Shown here: piece after piece, positions 9,340-17,424 of the stretch | Position numbering within the stretch: position 1 is the first letter of the stretch | Layout: every line of letters starts with the position of its first letter | Assembly: GCA_900557285.1 (NCBI GenBank) | Contig: USSJ01000001.1 | Span: 1-20,123, forward strand | DNA: 20,123 bases | Direction: 5' to 3' | Source: an uncultured Clostridia bacterium | Lineage (GTDB): Bacteria > Bacillota > Clostridia > Christensenellales > Borkfalkiaceae | Notes under the pieces: generated by a model | The model's input: the letters and a program-made list of their open reading frames with translations, nothing else | Told to the model about the DNA's origin: nothing | Database searches by the model: none | Made by a program: the position numbers and the translations under genes

Positions 9340-12183
9340 TTACTTGACAGGGGATATCCCTTTTGTCTTATGCTGTTCGTCCCCTCCCCTGCTTTCGGAA
9401 CGAACCGTTTTTGATTTGTGCTCGCGGATGATTTCATGGATCCACTTGAACTTGAACTTTCTCACCGCAATACCAAGCAGGAACAGAACCATCGCCGTGA
9501 CCAGCAGGACAAGCCTCGGGTCATACGTCAGAATGAGGCTCGTTTTAAAGCTCTCGAAAATGCCGTCGGGATTCCGCAGATTTTCGATCACTTTACCGCC
9601 GCCCTCCTGCGCAAGTTCCGCAAGGAATGTTTCGGGATCCTCGCGCGTCGCATCATACGCCAGGTCATATTCCCTGGAATAGGAAAAATTCAGATACCTC
9701 TGATAGGAATAAACCTCCTTGCCGCTCGCATCGCACATCGAAAGCTTAAAGAGGTATACACCCGACTTTTTAAGAACAAACCGGCAGCTGCTGTAATGGT
9801 TGTTTGCATTCATCATGCCGATGACGTAAGCATCTTCGTCAGCCCCTTCGCCCGTATTGAGCGACAGCGAAAACGTATGATCTTCGTCTATGGAAGTGAT
9901 ACTGCCATTATAAGTATAACCTTCTTCCGCCAGCGGCGTGTAGATACTCAGACTGTTGATAAAGTTTTCACTTTCCAGGCTGAAACTGATTTGAGCCGGC
10001 TCGATATCCTTTACAGGCATCAAGGACTGCACCATATTGATGATAAACTGATTGCCGTCTTCGCTCTGCATGAACGATCCCGACCACTTGCCGCCGTTCA
10101 GATCGCACATGAAACTGCCGACCGTTCCTGCCCCGAACTTCCACTGTGCATAGATCGGCACGTCAAAATCGCCCGCAAGAACAAGATAATCGGTATCGCG
10201 CACCTTTCCGCCGTAAAAACCGCCGAGTACGGTATTCATCTTGCCGTCCTGCAGCTCGATCCCGCTGAAAAGGTTGGACGATTCGTCATACGCAACCGGA
10301 TTGAACCCGTTTTCGTACACGTTGACATCCTTGATCTCCGGCACATTCAGATCCTCGCGCATTTCCTGCACGAGCTTTTTGCTGTCCGTCACGGCGTGCA
10401 GCCTTCCGCCGCCGTAATCACACGCGACCTGCATCTGGTTGGCTTCCTCACTGCCCGCCTCCACGCCGATGCCGACAACGGAAAGAGTTATGCCTTCCTT
10501 GTTCAGGTTGGTGATGTTTTCCAGATATTGCTCTTCATCCCCGCCCGAAACGGCGCCGTCCGTAACAATGATGATATGCCGCCTTGCCACGTCCGTCTGC
10601 GCCTTGAGCAGCGTTCCCGCACGGTTGATCGCTTCGGAAAAAATCGTACCGCCGCCCGTTTCGTCGATCGAACTGATCGCGTCGCGGATGGTACGGTCCT
10701 GCGTGCGCCGCGTAAGCGGCAGCACCAGATCATACAGTGAGTTGAGCGCCATAACGCCGATGTAATCGCGTTCGCTCAGGCTGTCCAGACATGCCGATGC
10801 GCCCGTCCGCGCCCACGCCAGCTTGGTATCGTCTCCGAAATAAGAGCTCATGGAGCCGGATGCATCGATAATGATCATCACCGCGACCGGAGGCGTATAA
10901 TTGATCACTTCCACAGGAAGCATCGACTGATACGTCGTACCGTACATATCGCTGCGGTTGTAAGCGTTGTTCTCGCCCGATTCGTCCGTACCGCCGAGCG
11001 TCAGCATCCCGCCGCCGTAATCGTTGACATACGAATACAGCACGTCGATAAATCCGTCCGGCAGATCCTTGTTCGCTATATTGTTCAGGATCACCTGATC
11101 GTATTGGCAAAGCGCCTCGGGATCGGCGGGAATCTCAGCTTCCGTATCATGCAAATTCAGTACATCCACCTGAAAATCCGCTTCTTTCAGCAATTTCACC
11201 AATGCGGTGGATTCGTCCTTACCGCGTTCCAGGATCAGAATACGATCAAACGTTACCACATCGTAATAGGAATAATAAATATTGTTTTCATTCAGAAGGT
11301 CACCGTCAGAAGAAACCCTGAAACTCATTTCATGGAATCCGTCTTTCTCAAACACATACTGAAATTCGACCGTACGTGTCCCCGCTTCCATGTCGACCGC
11401 TTCTGTCTTGACAAGTTCTCCGTTATCGTAAACATTGATCTCCGCCGGGATTTTTCCGGTACTGTACAGCGTGCAGCCCAACATAAAATTGTCGCCCGCC
11501 TTGATATGGTAATCGGGAAATTCCACGCCGATGACCTGTAAGTCATCCGCACTGTTGTCATCCGTGTACGACGATGCTATGTACACCGTGTCCACTTTGA
11601 TCCCGAACGAAGTCATCGACTGAATGACCGTCGCCGCACTTTCGTCCGTTTCTTTTCCGTCCGTCACAAGAACGATCTTCTTGGATGCAGATTCCGAAAA
11701 CAGCTCCCGCGTATACGTGAGCGCAGCCGCAATATCCGTGCCGTCCGTTTCCTCAGGCTTTTGTGCTGACTGATAAAACCGGTAAACGTTTTCAATATCC
11801 GCGGTAAGAGGAACGGCATAATTCTGATCGAATCCGAAAGTGACCACGCCGACCTTGATCCCTTCATACCACGCGCCCGTCCCGAGCGCCGCCTTGAGAA
11901 AATTTTCCCGGTTTGCTTGTTCCTTCTCTCCGGAACGGGATACGTCCACGAGAAAAATCACTTCGTTGCTTTCGTTGGGAACGGATTTGGTGATGAATAT
12001 ACCCGACAAAACGGATACGCAGAGCACACACGCCACACAATGCAGAACCAGCGCAATGATACGGTTTCTTGTCCGCCTGTATTTTTTATTGCTCCTGAAA
12101 TACAGAAAGAGCGCCACCCCGACCAGCGGTATGATGAGCAACAGCAGCCAGGGGTACATAAATTGAATTGAATAGCCAAACAT
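9340..12183 (-). CDS. Membrane protein with two VWA domains flanking a glutamine-amidotransferase-like domain (947 aa)
   Basis: Two N-terminal membrane segments (about 9-29 and 43-63) are joined by the basic loop RSNKKYRRTRNR, and a third segment (about 891-907) is followed by a basic tail. The central 820 residues should therefore lie outside the membrane. VWA domain 1 (about 75-205) has a full metal site: D80-x-S82-x-S84, T149, D175. Residues about 310-425 resemble the class I glutamine-amidotransferase-like fold of these proteins (FDRILILERG, YDQVILNN, DYGGGMLTLGG), but the nucleophile-elbow region has no Cys, so it is probably a non-catalytic binding domain. VWA domain 2 (about 434-610) again has DASGS (D440, S442, S444), T513 and D542. 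A beta-rich region follows. The likely role is the membrane-anchored partner of the MoxR ATPase. GGGGGT precedes ATG 12183, and the preceding gene ends 17 bp upstream. Confidence 0.92.
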   Translation of the reverse strand: MFGYSIQFMYPWLLLLIIPLVGVALFLYFRSNKKYRRTRNRIIALVLHCVACVLCVSVLSGIFITKSVPNESNEVIFLVDVSRSGEKEQANRENFLKAALGTGAWYEGIKVGVVTFGFDQNYAVPLTADIENVYRFYQSAQKPEETDGTDIAAALTYTRELFSESASKKIVLVTDGKETDESAATVIQSMTSFGIKVDTVYIASSYTDDNSADDLQVIGVEFPDYHIKAGDNFMLGCTLYSTGKIPAEINVYDNGELVKTEAVDMEAGTRTVEFQYVFEKDGFHEMSFRVSSDGDLLNENNIYYSYYDVVTFDRILILERGKDESTALVKLLKEADFQVDVLNLHDTEAEIPADPEALCQYDQVILNNIANKDLPDGFIDVLYSYVNDYGGGMLTLGGTDESGENNAYNRSDMYGTTYQSMLPVEVINYTPPVAVMIIIDASGSMSSYFGDDTKLAWARTGASACLDSLSERDYIGVMALNSLYDLVLPLTRRTQDRTIRDAISSIDETGGGTIFSEAINRAGTLLKAQTDVARRHIIIVTDGAVSGGDEEQYLENITNLNKEGITLSVVGIGVEAGSEEANQMQVACDYGGGRLHAVTDSKKLVQEMREDLNVPEIKDVNVYENGFNPVAYDESSNLFSGIELQDGKMNTVLGGFYGGKVRDTDYLVLAGDFDVPIYAQWKFGAGTVGSFMCDLNGGKWSGSFMQSEDGNQFIINMVQSLMPVKDIEPAQISFSLESENFINSLSIYTPLAEEGYTYNGSITSIDEDHTFSLSLNTGEGADEDAYVIGMMNANNHYSSCRFVLKKSGVYLFKLSMCDASGKEVYSYQRYLNFSYSREYDLAYDATREDPETFLAELAQEGGGKVIENLRNPDGIFESFKTSLILTYDPRLVLLVTAMVLFLLGIAVRKFKFKWIHEIIREHKSKTVRSESRGGDEQHKTKGISPVK

Positions 12184-12200
12184 ATTTTACGTTACCCCCG

Positions 12201-14174
12201 TCAAAGATTCTCGCGCGAATACAGGATCCATTCAAAGAACAGAAGCGCAACCATCGCGATCGCAAAGTACAGGATCAGATCCTTGTACGTGGTGCCGTAA
12301 GATTCTATCAGATACGGATCCCGCAAGGCGTCCTCTTTTGCCCAGATATTGCTCTCTTCGGAAGGAATCTTCACATAGATATTTATTCCCAGCTCCTTCC
12401 CTAAATCCGTGGTCTGACGGATGGTATATGTACCCGGAAGATCCAGCGACAAAGTCGCAGGAAATTCGTCGAACTCTATTACCGAATCCTGCGTAGCCGT
12501 GTTCGTTACCGTGAGCAGCTGTCCGCGTGAATTCAGTTCCACCTTTTCATACACGGAAAATGTATGATCCTTCACGATGGCAGGCATCCAGTTTTCAAAC
12601 AGATTGTAAAACAATGCGCTGAAATCGACAATATTTATCCCGATACTGGAAAAGTGAATGTCAAACGGCAATACGAGCACCTTTGCGGTCGAATCATTTC
12701 TGGCAAGCAATACGGGCGACGTATCACAGCTGAGCAGCTCCTGGTAGGCAGGATCGTACGAAAGCAGAGTGGTATAGCGCGAAACCGTAATACGGCCCGC
12801 CTTTACGGAAGTCAGCAGCGGATCGTCCGCCTCCTGCGTAAGATAGACGCCCGGACCGTCCGAACTCATATCCTTTATGTTGCCCAACGTAAGACCGGAA
12901 CCCTCCGGCGCTTTATCAAGATCCCAAAGAATCACGATCCCGTCTGTCGGCATCACGTCAGGCATCGTATGTTCATAAATATACAGATCGTACCCTTCCG
13001 TAGGAGGATCGCTGTGTACTTCCGTGAGCTGAATATCCCAGATGTCCTTGTTGTACTTATCCATGATCGCGCCCATGACGCCGCTTACAAAGTTATTCGG
13101 AGAAGGAGAGCTGTAAAGGACCTTTACGACTTCCCTGTCCCCTTCGTAAATGGAAAATGCGTCGTCCTGCGGGAACGAATCGCTCTCATTCAGCTGTACG
13201 CTGATGCTCTTATAAGAATAAAAGCGGTCTTTGTCTTCTATGGAAACAAACTGAACGTTCTCCGCGTTCAGCTGATAATCTTCCAGCGTAAGATTTCCAG
13301 AACGGAAAATCACGGTAACCGGCTGGCTGTCTTTGCATAAGACATCGGCCTCTAAAGTGATCGTCTTCCCGCCCTCGATTTCCTCAGAGTTTGCATTCTG
13401 TGCCTGCACCGTCAGATGAACTTCTCTCGCAACGCCGTAGCACGCTACGTTGACAATGACCGAATAGTAGTTATCTTCCATGGCGGTATAGGCGTCCAGG
13501 ATCCCGGCATTCCATTCCGTAGCGTTCGCAACGTTCACGACGTTCACGCCGGACGGTACATAAGCATACTCTGTATCGGTATACAGATACAGTTCTGCAT
13601 TGCTGTTTTCCTTGATAATGTTCTCACAAAGCTTCAACGTCCCTTCGATATCTGCACTGCCATAGGAACAGCTATCCTGAGAAGAAAGTTCGTTCAGCGA
13701 ATCCAGAACATTTTCACGCAATTCCGACGTTGCCCGCTGCGCAAGCACAGACGGCGTTGTACCCGCCACCAGAACACTGACATACCCGCCGACATCAAAC
13801 ACCGATTCGGCAAGCTCTCCCGCTTGCTGTACGGCCCGGTCGAACCGCGTAACGCCCGAATCGCCGGTACGCATGCTCGCAGAGGAATCAATGACGGCAA
13901 TCACTTCGCGCTCCGTCACCGCCGCACGGGTGATCAGAGCAGGTTGGGAAATTGCAATCACACAGGCCGTCAGGAACAAAACCTGACAAAGAAACAAAAG
14001 AATGTTCCTCAATTTGCTGACGGGAAGTTTCTTCTTCTTAAGTTTTAAACTGAGTGCCCATACGTATGTACTGGACACATATTTATGCTGGTAGTTCGCC
14101 TTGATGAGATAAATAATAATCAGCACCAAGATCGACAACAAAGATACCAGCCCGATCGGTAACAGTAATGTCAT
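12201..14174 (-). CDS. BatA-like membrane VWA protein (657 aa)
   Basis: The N-terminus is a BatA-type double membrane anchor: segments at about 5-25 and 57-79 joined by a basic loop (KLKKKKLPVSKLRN), so the following domain is predicted outside. The VWA domain starts near residue 90 with VIDSSAS (D96, S98, S100). The usual MIDAS Thr is apparently replaced by Ser (S173 in YGSADI), and the last Asp is D200 in LYTDTEY, so metal binding is plausible but altered. Beta-rich domains follow, then a C-terminal membrane helix (633-650) and a short tail. Bat-type proteins act with MoxR ATPases in envelope-stress or protein-maturation functions. The start overlaps the DUF58 stop by 4 bp (ATGA), typical of translational coupling and of proteins made in matched amounts. 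Confidence 0.92.
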   Translation of the reverse strand: MTLLLPIGLVSLLSILVLIIIYLIKANYQHKYVSSTYVWALSLKLKKKKLPVSKLRNILLFLCQVLFLTACVIAISQPALITRAAVTEREVIAVIDSSASMRTGDSGVTRFDRAVQQAGELAESVFDVGGYVSVLVAGTTPSVLAQRATSELRENVLDSLNELSSQDSCSYGSADIEGTLKLCENIIKENSNAELYLYTDTEYAYVPSGVNVVNVANATEWNAGILDAYTAMEDNYYSVIVNVACYGVAREVHLTVQAQNANSEEIEGGKTITLEADVLCKDSQPVTVIFRSGNLTLEDYQLNAENVQFVSIEDKDRFYSYKSISVQLNESDSFPQDDAFSIYEGDREVVKVLYSSPSPNNFVSGVMGAIMDKYNKDIWDIQLTEVHSDPPTEGYDLYIYEHTMPDVMPTDGIVILWDLDKAPEGSGLTLGNIKDMSSDGPGVYLTQEADDPLLTSVKAGRITVSRYTTLLSYDPAYQELLSCDTSPVLLARNDSTAKVLVLPFDIHFSSIGINIVDFSALFYNLFENWMPAIVKDHTFSVYEKVELNSRGQLLTVTNTATQDSVIEFDEFPATLSLDLPGTYTIRQTTDLGKELGINIYVKIPSEESNIWAKEDALRDPYLIESYGTTYKDLILYFAIAMVALLFFEWILYSRENL

Positions 14175-15070
14175 GACAATATACCCGTCTTAAAGAACTC
14201 TGCAAACAAAACTTTTTCTATCGGCTCCGCACTGGAAACGGAAATAAAAACCGAATCCCGTTTCGCGCAATAACTGCGAAGATCCTCCTGCAATCCCCGG
14301 AAAGCTTCCTGATAGGCGCGCAGCATCGAAGAATTGATACGGAGCTTCATGTTCCTCGCATCCTCGATCGATTGTGCTTCCGCGTCGATCAGGTGTACCC
14401 TGCCGTCATATGCCGGATCGATCTCGCCGGGCGCAAGCACCTGGATCAGCATGACCTGCCTGCGCTTGTATACGAGATAATCGACCGCTTTTTTCCAGTC
14501 GGAATCTGTGAAAAAGTCAGAAATGATGACGGTAAGACCGTTGCGTGTTCCCGTATCCGGACAGCTTGTGACACAAGCCTGTATATCGGTTTCGCCTTCA
14601 AAAACGACATTGTCCAGATTGCTGATCGCCCTGTAAAATGCGTTTTTGCCCACGATCGTGCCGAAAGGATTTTCCGAATGTTTCCCGCGCATCAGGTTCA
14701 GGGAAACTTTATCCATGTTGTGCACGGCAAGGAATCCCAAAGCCGCGGCAGCCGCCACGGCATACTTGCCTTTCTGCGGGGTATTTTTCCCCATCGACCC
14801 GGAACAATCCAGGAAGATCTGAACCTGCATCTGACGCTCGTCGGTGAACAGCTTGAGAAAATATTTTTCGAAACGGCTGTACAGATTCCAGTCGATGCGG
14901 CGGATATCATCCCCCAGCTGGTATTCCCTGTAATCGGCAAATTCCACCGTCTGCCCGTACGTCGTGACCAGATGTTTTCCGCCGAAAAAACCCGTCAGAT
15001 TGGTTCTTAAATTAAAGGCCAGTGCCTCTAACCGGCTGAAAAACCGGTCGTTCAAATATGTATTATTCAT
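14171..15070 (-). CDS. DUF58 family VWA-like protein, MoxR-associated (299 aa)
   Basis: Residues 45-61 carry the DUF58 signature (DYREYQLGDDIRRIDWN). A VWA fold follows with a complete MIDAS-like set: D88-C-S90-G-S92, T161 in GETDI, and D185 in IISDFF. No membrane segment is seen, so this is a soluble cytoplasmic member, shorter than DUF58 proteins that carry N-terminal membrane helices. DUF58 genes are found next to MoxR ATPases, and the product is thought to be the adaptor between ATPase and client or membrane VWA proteins. It lies 27 bp after the MoxR gene and overlaps the BatA-like gene by 4 bp. The start is supported by AGGA about 12 nt upstream, a little far; no better in-frame ATG is apparent. 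Confidence 0.94.
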   Translation of the reverse strand: MNNTYLNDRFFSRLEALAFNLRTNLTGFFGGKHLVTTYGQTVEFADYREYQLGDDIRRIDWNLYSRFEKYFLKLFTDERQMQVQIFLDCSGSMGKNTPQKGKYAVAAAAALGFLAVHNMDKVSLNLMRGKHSENPFGTIVGKNAFYRAISNLDNVVFEGETDIQACVTSCPDTGTRNGLTVIISDFFTDSDWKKAVDYLVYKRRQVMLIQVLAPGEIDPAYDGRVHLIDAEAQSIEDARNMKLRINSSMLRAYQEAFRGLQEDLRSYCAKRDSVFISVSSAEPIEKVLFAEFFKTGILS

Positions 15071-15097
15071 GGAAAAGCTGTATCCTGCTGCGGTACT

Positions 15098-16096
15098 TTA
15101 AATTTTCCCCTGATACTTCTTGCTGACCTCTTGCACGATCTGACGGATGATCTCATCCGGCGAGATACGCTCGGCGATCGCCTCGAAGTTGAGTTTGATC
15201 CTGTGACGCAAAACAGGGTAAGCCAGCTCATTGATATCCGAATACGCGACGTTGAGCCTGCCCTTGATCAGCGCCATGACCTTCGCCGCCGAAATGAGAG
15301 CCTGACCCGCACGCGGGCTGGCGCCCATTCTGATGTACTTCTTTGCCGCCTCGGAGGCACATTCGCCGTCCGGATGGGTCGCAGAAATGAGGATCATCGT
15401 ATATTTGAGGACTTCTTTCGCCACGGGGATCTGATTCGCCGTTTCACGCATCTGCATGAGCTCTTCCTTGGTGCAGGCACATTCCGCCACTTCCTTCATT
15501 GTCTTCTGCGTCATGTCGACGATCTGAACGAGTTCGTCGATACTCGGATTCAGCACGTTGACTTTGAACATGAAGCGGTCCATCTGCGCTTCGGGCAGAG
15601 GATATGTACCGTCCTGTTCGATCGGGTTCTGCGTGGCAAGCACGAAGAACGGCTCTTCCAGCTTTCTGGAAACGCCCATGACCGTTACCGTATGTTCCTG
15701 CATTGCTTCGAGCAACGCGGACTGTGTTTTCGGCGTTGCGCGGTTGATCTCGTCGGCAAGCACAATGTTGCTGAAAACAGGGCCGGGCTGGAATCTGAAC
15801 TCCGAATCGCCCTTTTCGTTTTTGACTATGATATTGGTACCCGTAACGTCGGCAGGCATCAGGTCAGGCGTAAACTGAATACGCGAGAACGGAAGGTTGA
15901 ATACCCTCCCCAAAGACCGCACAAGACGTGTCTTTCCGACGCCAGGAACGCCTTCCAGCAAAATATTGCCGCCTGCGATCATCGCGATGACCGCGTCTTG
16001 TACGACCTCCTGCTGTCCTACAACGTCCCTCGAGATCTGTTCGAAAATGCGATTGCATTGCTTGCAAAATTGCTCTATGCTCTTTTCCGTAACCAT
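15098..16096 (-). CDS. MoxR family AAA+ ATPase (332 aa)
   Basis: This is a full-length MoxR ATPase with all key motifs: Walker A GVPGVGKT (49-56), Walker B VLADEIN (D115, E116), sensor 1 Asn157 in ATQNP, arginine finger R174 in QMDRF, and sensor 2 R262 in GASPRAG. The N-terminal VVGQQEVV box is also typical. MoxR proteins form hexameric rings that use ATP to remodel or activate partner proteins, usually with VWA-domain cofactors; three such proteins are encoded directly downstream. It is cytoplasmic. The start has AAGGA about 10 nt upstream, 25 bp after the stop of the preceding membrane protein gene. The family call is certain; the client protein is unknown. Confidence 0.97.
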   Translation of the reverse strand: MVTEKSIEQFCKQCNRIFEQISRDVVGQQEVVQDAVIAMIAGGNILLEGVPGVGKTRLVRSLGRVFNLPFSRIQFTPDLMPADVTGTNIIVKNEKGDSEFRFQPGPVFSNIVLADEINRATPKTQSALLEAMQEHTVTVMGVSRKLEEPFFVLATQNPIEQDGTYPLPEAQMDRFMFKVNVLNPSIDELVQIVDMTQKTMKEVAECACTKEELMQMRETANQIPVAKEVLKYTMILISATHPDGECASEAAKKYIRMGASPRAGQALISAAKVMALIKGRLNVAYSDINELAYPVLRHRIKLNFEAIAERISPDEIIRQIVQEVSKKYQGKI

Positions 16097-16121
16097 TGCT
16101 TGTATTCCTTTTCCTTTTTAA

Positions 16122-17219
16122 TTATCTTTTGATGATATCCATATATCCGTTGATGATATCCTTCAGTTCATCGGGAATCTCATCGGAAGAAGACAATTCT
16201 TCTTCCGCTTCATCACGTGCATTCTCATAGGTAGACCCGCCGTAATCGGTTTTGCCGTCTATGACCTGGAACGCAGGATTGGAACTGCCGCCGGCACCGT
16301 TGCCGTCGCCATCCTCCTTATCCTCATTGTCTTCCGGGCCCGAATCTTCGCCCGGTGCATTCCCATTGTCGCCCGAGGGAGGAATGGGCAGATTATCTGA
16401 CTCATCCTCTTCCGGTTCAAATTCATCCGCCGAGACAGGCAAGAAAGTTGCTACAAGATGCACATCTTCCGTGATGTTTTTATCCGCACGGTACGGATTA
16501 CCGTTGCCGTCCGACCATCCCGCAAAATAATATTCGGTATTTTCGTCCGAACCGGGGACAGCCCAAACCGCTTTTGCCGACCCGCCATTGATTACGTACT
16601 GGAAATATGTAACCGTATCGTTTTCGGATCCCTTGGAAGAAGCCCCGGAAATCGTACCGACTCCCTCTACCGTATACGAGATCGTGAAGACCTTCGCCGC
16701 ACCCTGAGCGCGGAACAGTTCAGGCATGCTCGGAATGACGTCCGCAGCGGAAAGCGCAGAAACCGTTGTCAAACCTGCACCGATGAGTACCGCGGCGGAA
16801 AGCGTAACCGCAAGGGCCGCGGTAAAGACTTTCAGCGCGATCTTTTTCGTTCCCGACACGCCGCAGCCGCGCAGAACAGAAACAGCGTTCGCCCGCTGGG
16901 CGCAGGCAATCACTTCGTTGCTGCCCTTGTATTCGAGCATCGTAACCATTCTTTCATCCAATCCAAGATCCTTGTCGATCCGCCTTGCCAGCGACTTTTC
17001 CGAAGGACGGAATTTCGCAAAATAAAAGACGGGCAAAAAACCGCACAGCGCGACCGCAAACGCAACGGCTCCGATCCATACATGTTTATAATCGACAATC
17101 CAGAAGATCACGGAGCAAACCGCCAGCACAGCTAACGCTACAACCAGCGCACAAAGCAGCGACCGGATGACCGCTTCTTTGACAAGACGTTTTTTGTATA
17201 ATTTTATAAGTTCGTCCAT
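16122..17219 (-). CDS. Three-helix membrane protein with InlB-like external domain, first gene of the MoxR operon (365 aa)
   Basis: Predicted membrane helices lie at about 20-42, 47-69 and 128-157. The basic N-terminus (LYKKRLVK) and the basic loop after helix 2 place residues 158-365 outside. The loop has SLARRIDKDLGLDERMVTML, which resembles the DUF4175-like proteins that often sit beside MoxR/VWA genes (from memory, unconfirmed). The outer part has a divergent InlB-like repeat (about 176-260, with YYFAGWSDGNG and VHLVATF), an acidic low-complexity linker (about 264-312, rich in D, E, G, N and P), and a C-terminal helix ending PDELKDIINGYMDIIKR. Start 17219 is chosen because AGGAGGAG lies 8 nt upstream and a promoter lies just above it. 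A frame extension to 17405 would run through the promoter and a terminator. No enzymatic motif is visible. Confidence 0.88.
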   Translation of the reverse strand: MDELIKLYKKRLVKEAVIRSLLCALVVALAVLAVCSVIFWIVDYKHVWIGAVAFAVALCGFLPVFYFAKFRPSEKSLARRIDKDLGLDERMVTMLEYKGSNEVIACAQRANAVSVLRGCGVSGTKKIALKVFTAALAVTLSAAVLIGAGLTTVSALSAADVIPSMPELFRAQGAAKVFTISYTVEGVGTISGASSKGSENDTVTYFQYVINGGSAKAVWAVPGSDENTEYYFAGWSDGNGNPYRADKNITEDVHLVATFLPVSADEFEPEEDESDNLPIPPSGDNGNAPGEDSGPEDNEDKEDGDGNGAGGSSNPAFQVIDGKTDYGGSTYENARDEAEEELSSSDEIPDELKDIINGYMDIIKR

Positions 17220-17227
17220 AGCATTTT

Positions 17228-17235
17228 CTCCTCCT
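17228..17235 (-). promoter_or_regulatory. Shine-Dalgarno AGGAGGAG deciding the start of the first MoxR-operon gene
   Basis: AGGAGGAG on the minus strand with 8 nt to ATG 17219 fixes the start of the 365-residue protein and argues against the longer frame opening at 17405. Confidence 0.9.
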
Positions 17236-17258
17236 GATCGAGAATTCGTATACTCTCT

Positions 17259-17287
17259 ATTATATCTTATTTTTTCTTCCTTGTAAA
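17259..17287 (-). promoter_or_regulatory. Near-consensus sigma-70/sigma-A promoter of the MoxR operon
   Basis: On the minus strand TTTACA (17287-17282), a 17-bp spacer and TATAAT (17264-17259) match the consensus at 11 of 12 positions. Transcription should start near 17252, giving a leader of about 33 nt with the AGGAGGAG site. It lies immediately after the upstream gene's terminator, so the MoxR cluster is an independent operon. Confidence 0.85.
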
Positions 17288-17306
17288 GCAATAAAAAGCC
17301 AAGATG

Positions 17307-17337
17307 AAAAACCGACCTGAAAAACAGGTCGGTTTTC
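17307..17337 (-). terminator. Intrinsic terminator of the upstream LRR gene
   Basis: AAAACCGACCTG, a 5-nt T loop and CAGGTCGGTTTT form a perfect stem of about 12 bp, followed on the minus strand by TTCATCTTGGC and a run of five T. The plus-strand side also ends in a T-rich run (17334-17347), so it could work in both directions. It lies about 80 bp past the LRR stop codon. Confidence 0.85.
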
Positions 17338-17363
17338 CTCTTTTTTTGATTATGGTTCGTATA

Positions 17364-17424
17364 ATGAAAACTTATACTGTTTTCATGGCTCAAATAAACT
17401 TGCATAAATGCACATAATTATGCA
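17364..17424. repeat. Two inverted repeats in the 3' region of the upstream LRR gene
   Basis: ATGAAAAC (17364-17371) and GTTTTCAT (17379-17386) form an 8-bp inverted repeat with a 7-nt loop. TGCATAA (17401-17407) and TTATGCA (17418-17424) form a 7-bp inverted repeat spanning the LRR stop codon. Both are AT-rich and may be 3' mRNA structures; function is unknown. The rest of the 198-bp gap (17220-17417) holds the terminator and promoter described separately. Confidence 0.5.

Noticed and set aside
15131..16132. 333-codon plus-strand open frame opposite the MoxR gene
   Set aside because: The minus-strand MoxR ATPase has every catalytic motif; this antisense frame is His/Arg-rich and has none.
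17360..17365. TATAAT on the plus strand as a promoter
   Set aside because: There is no acceptable -35 about 17 bp upstream (it falls in a CT-rich run) and no gene follows in that direction.
17220..17405. 62-residue N-terminal extension of the membrane protein to an upstream ATG
   Set aside because: It would cross the terminator hairpin and the consensus promoter. The strong AGGAGGAG before 17219 marks the real start.
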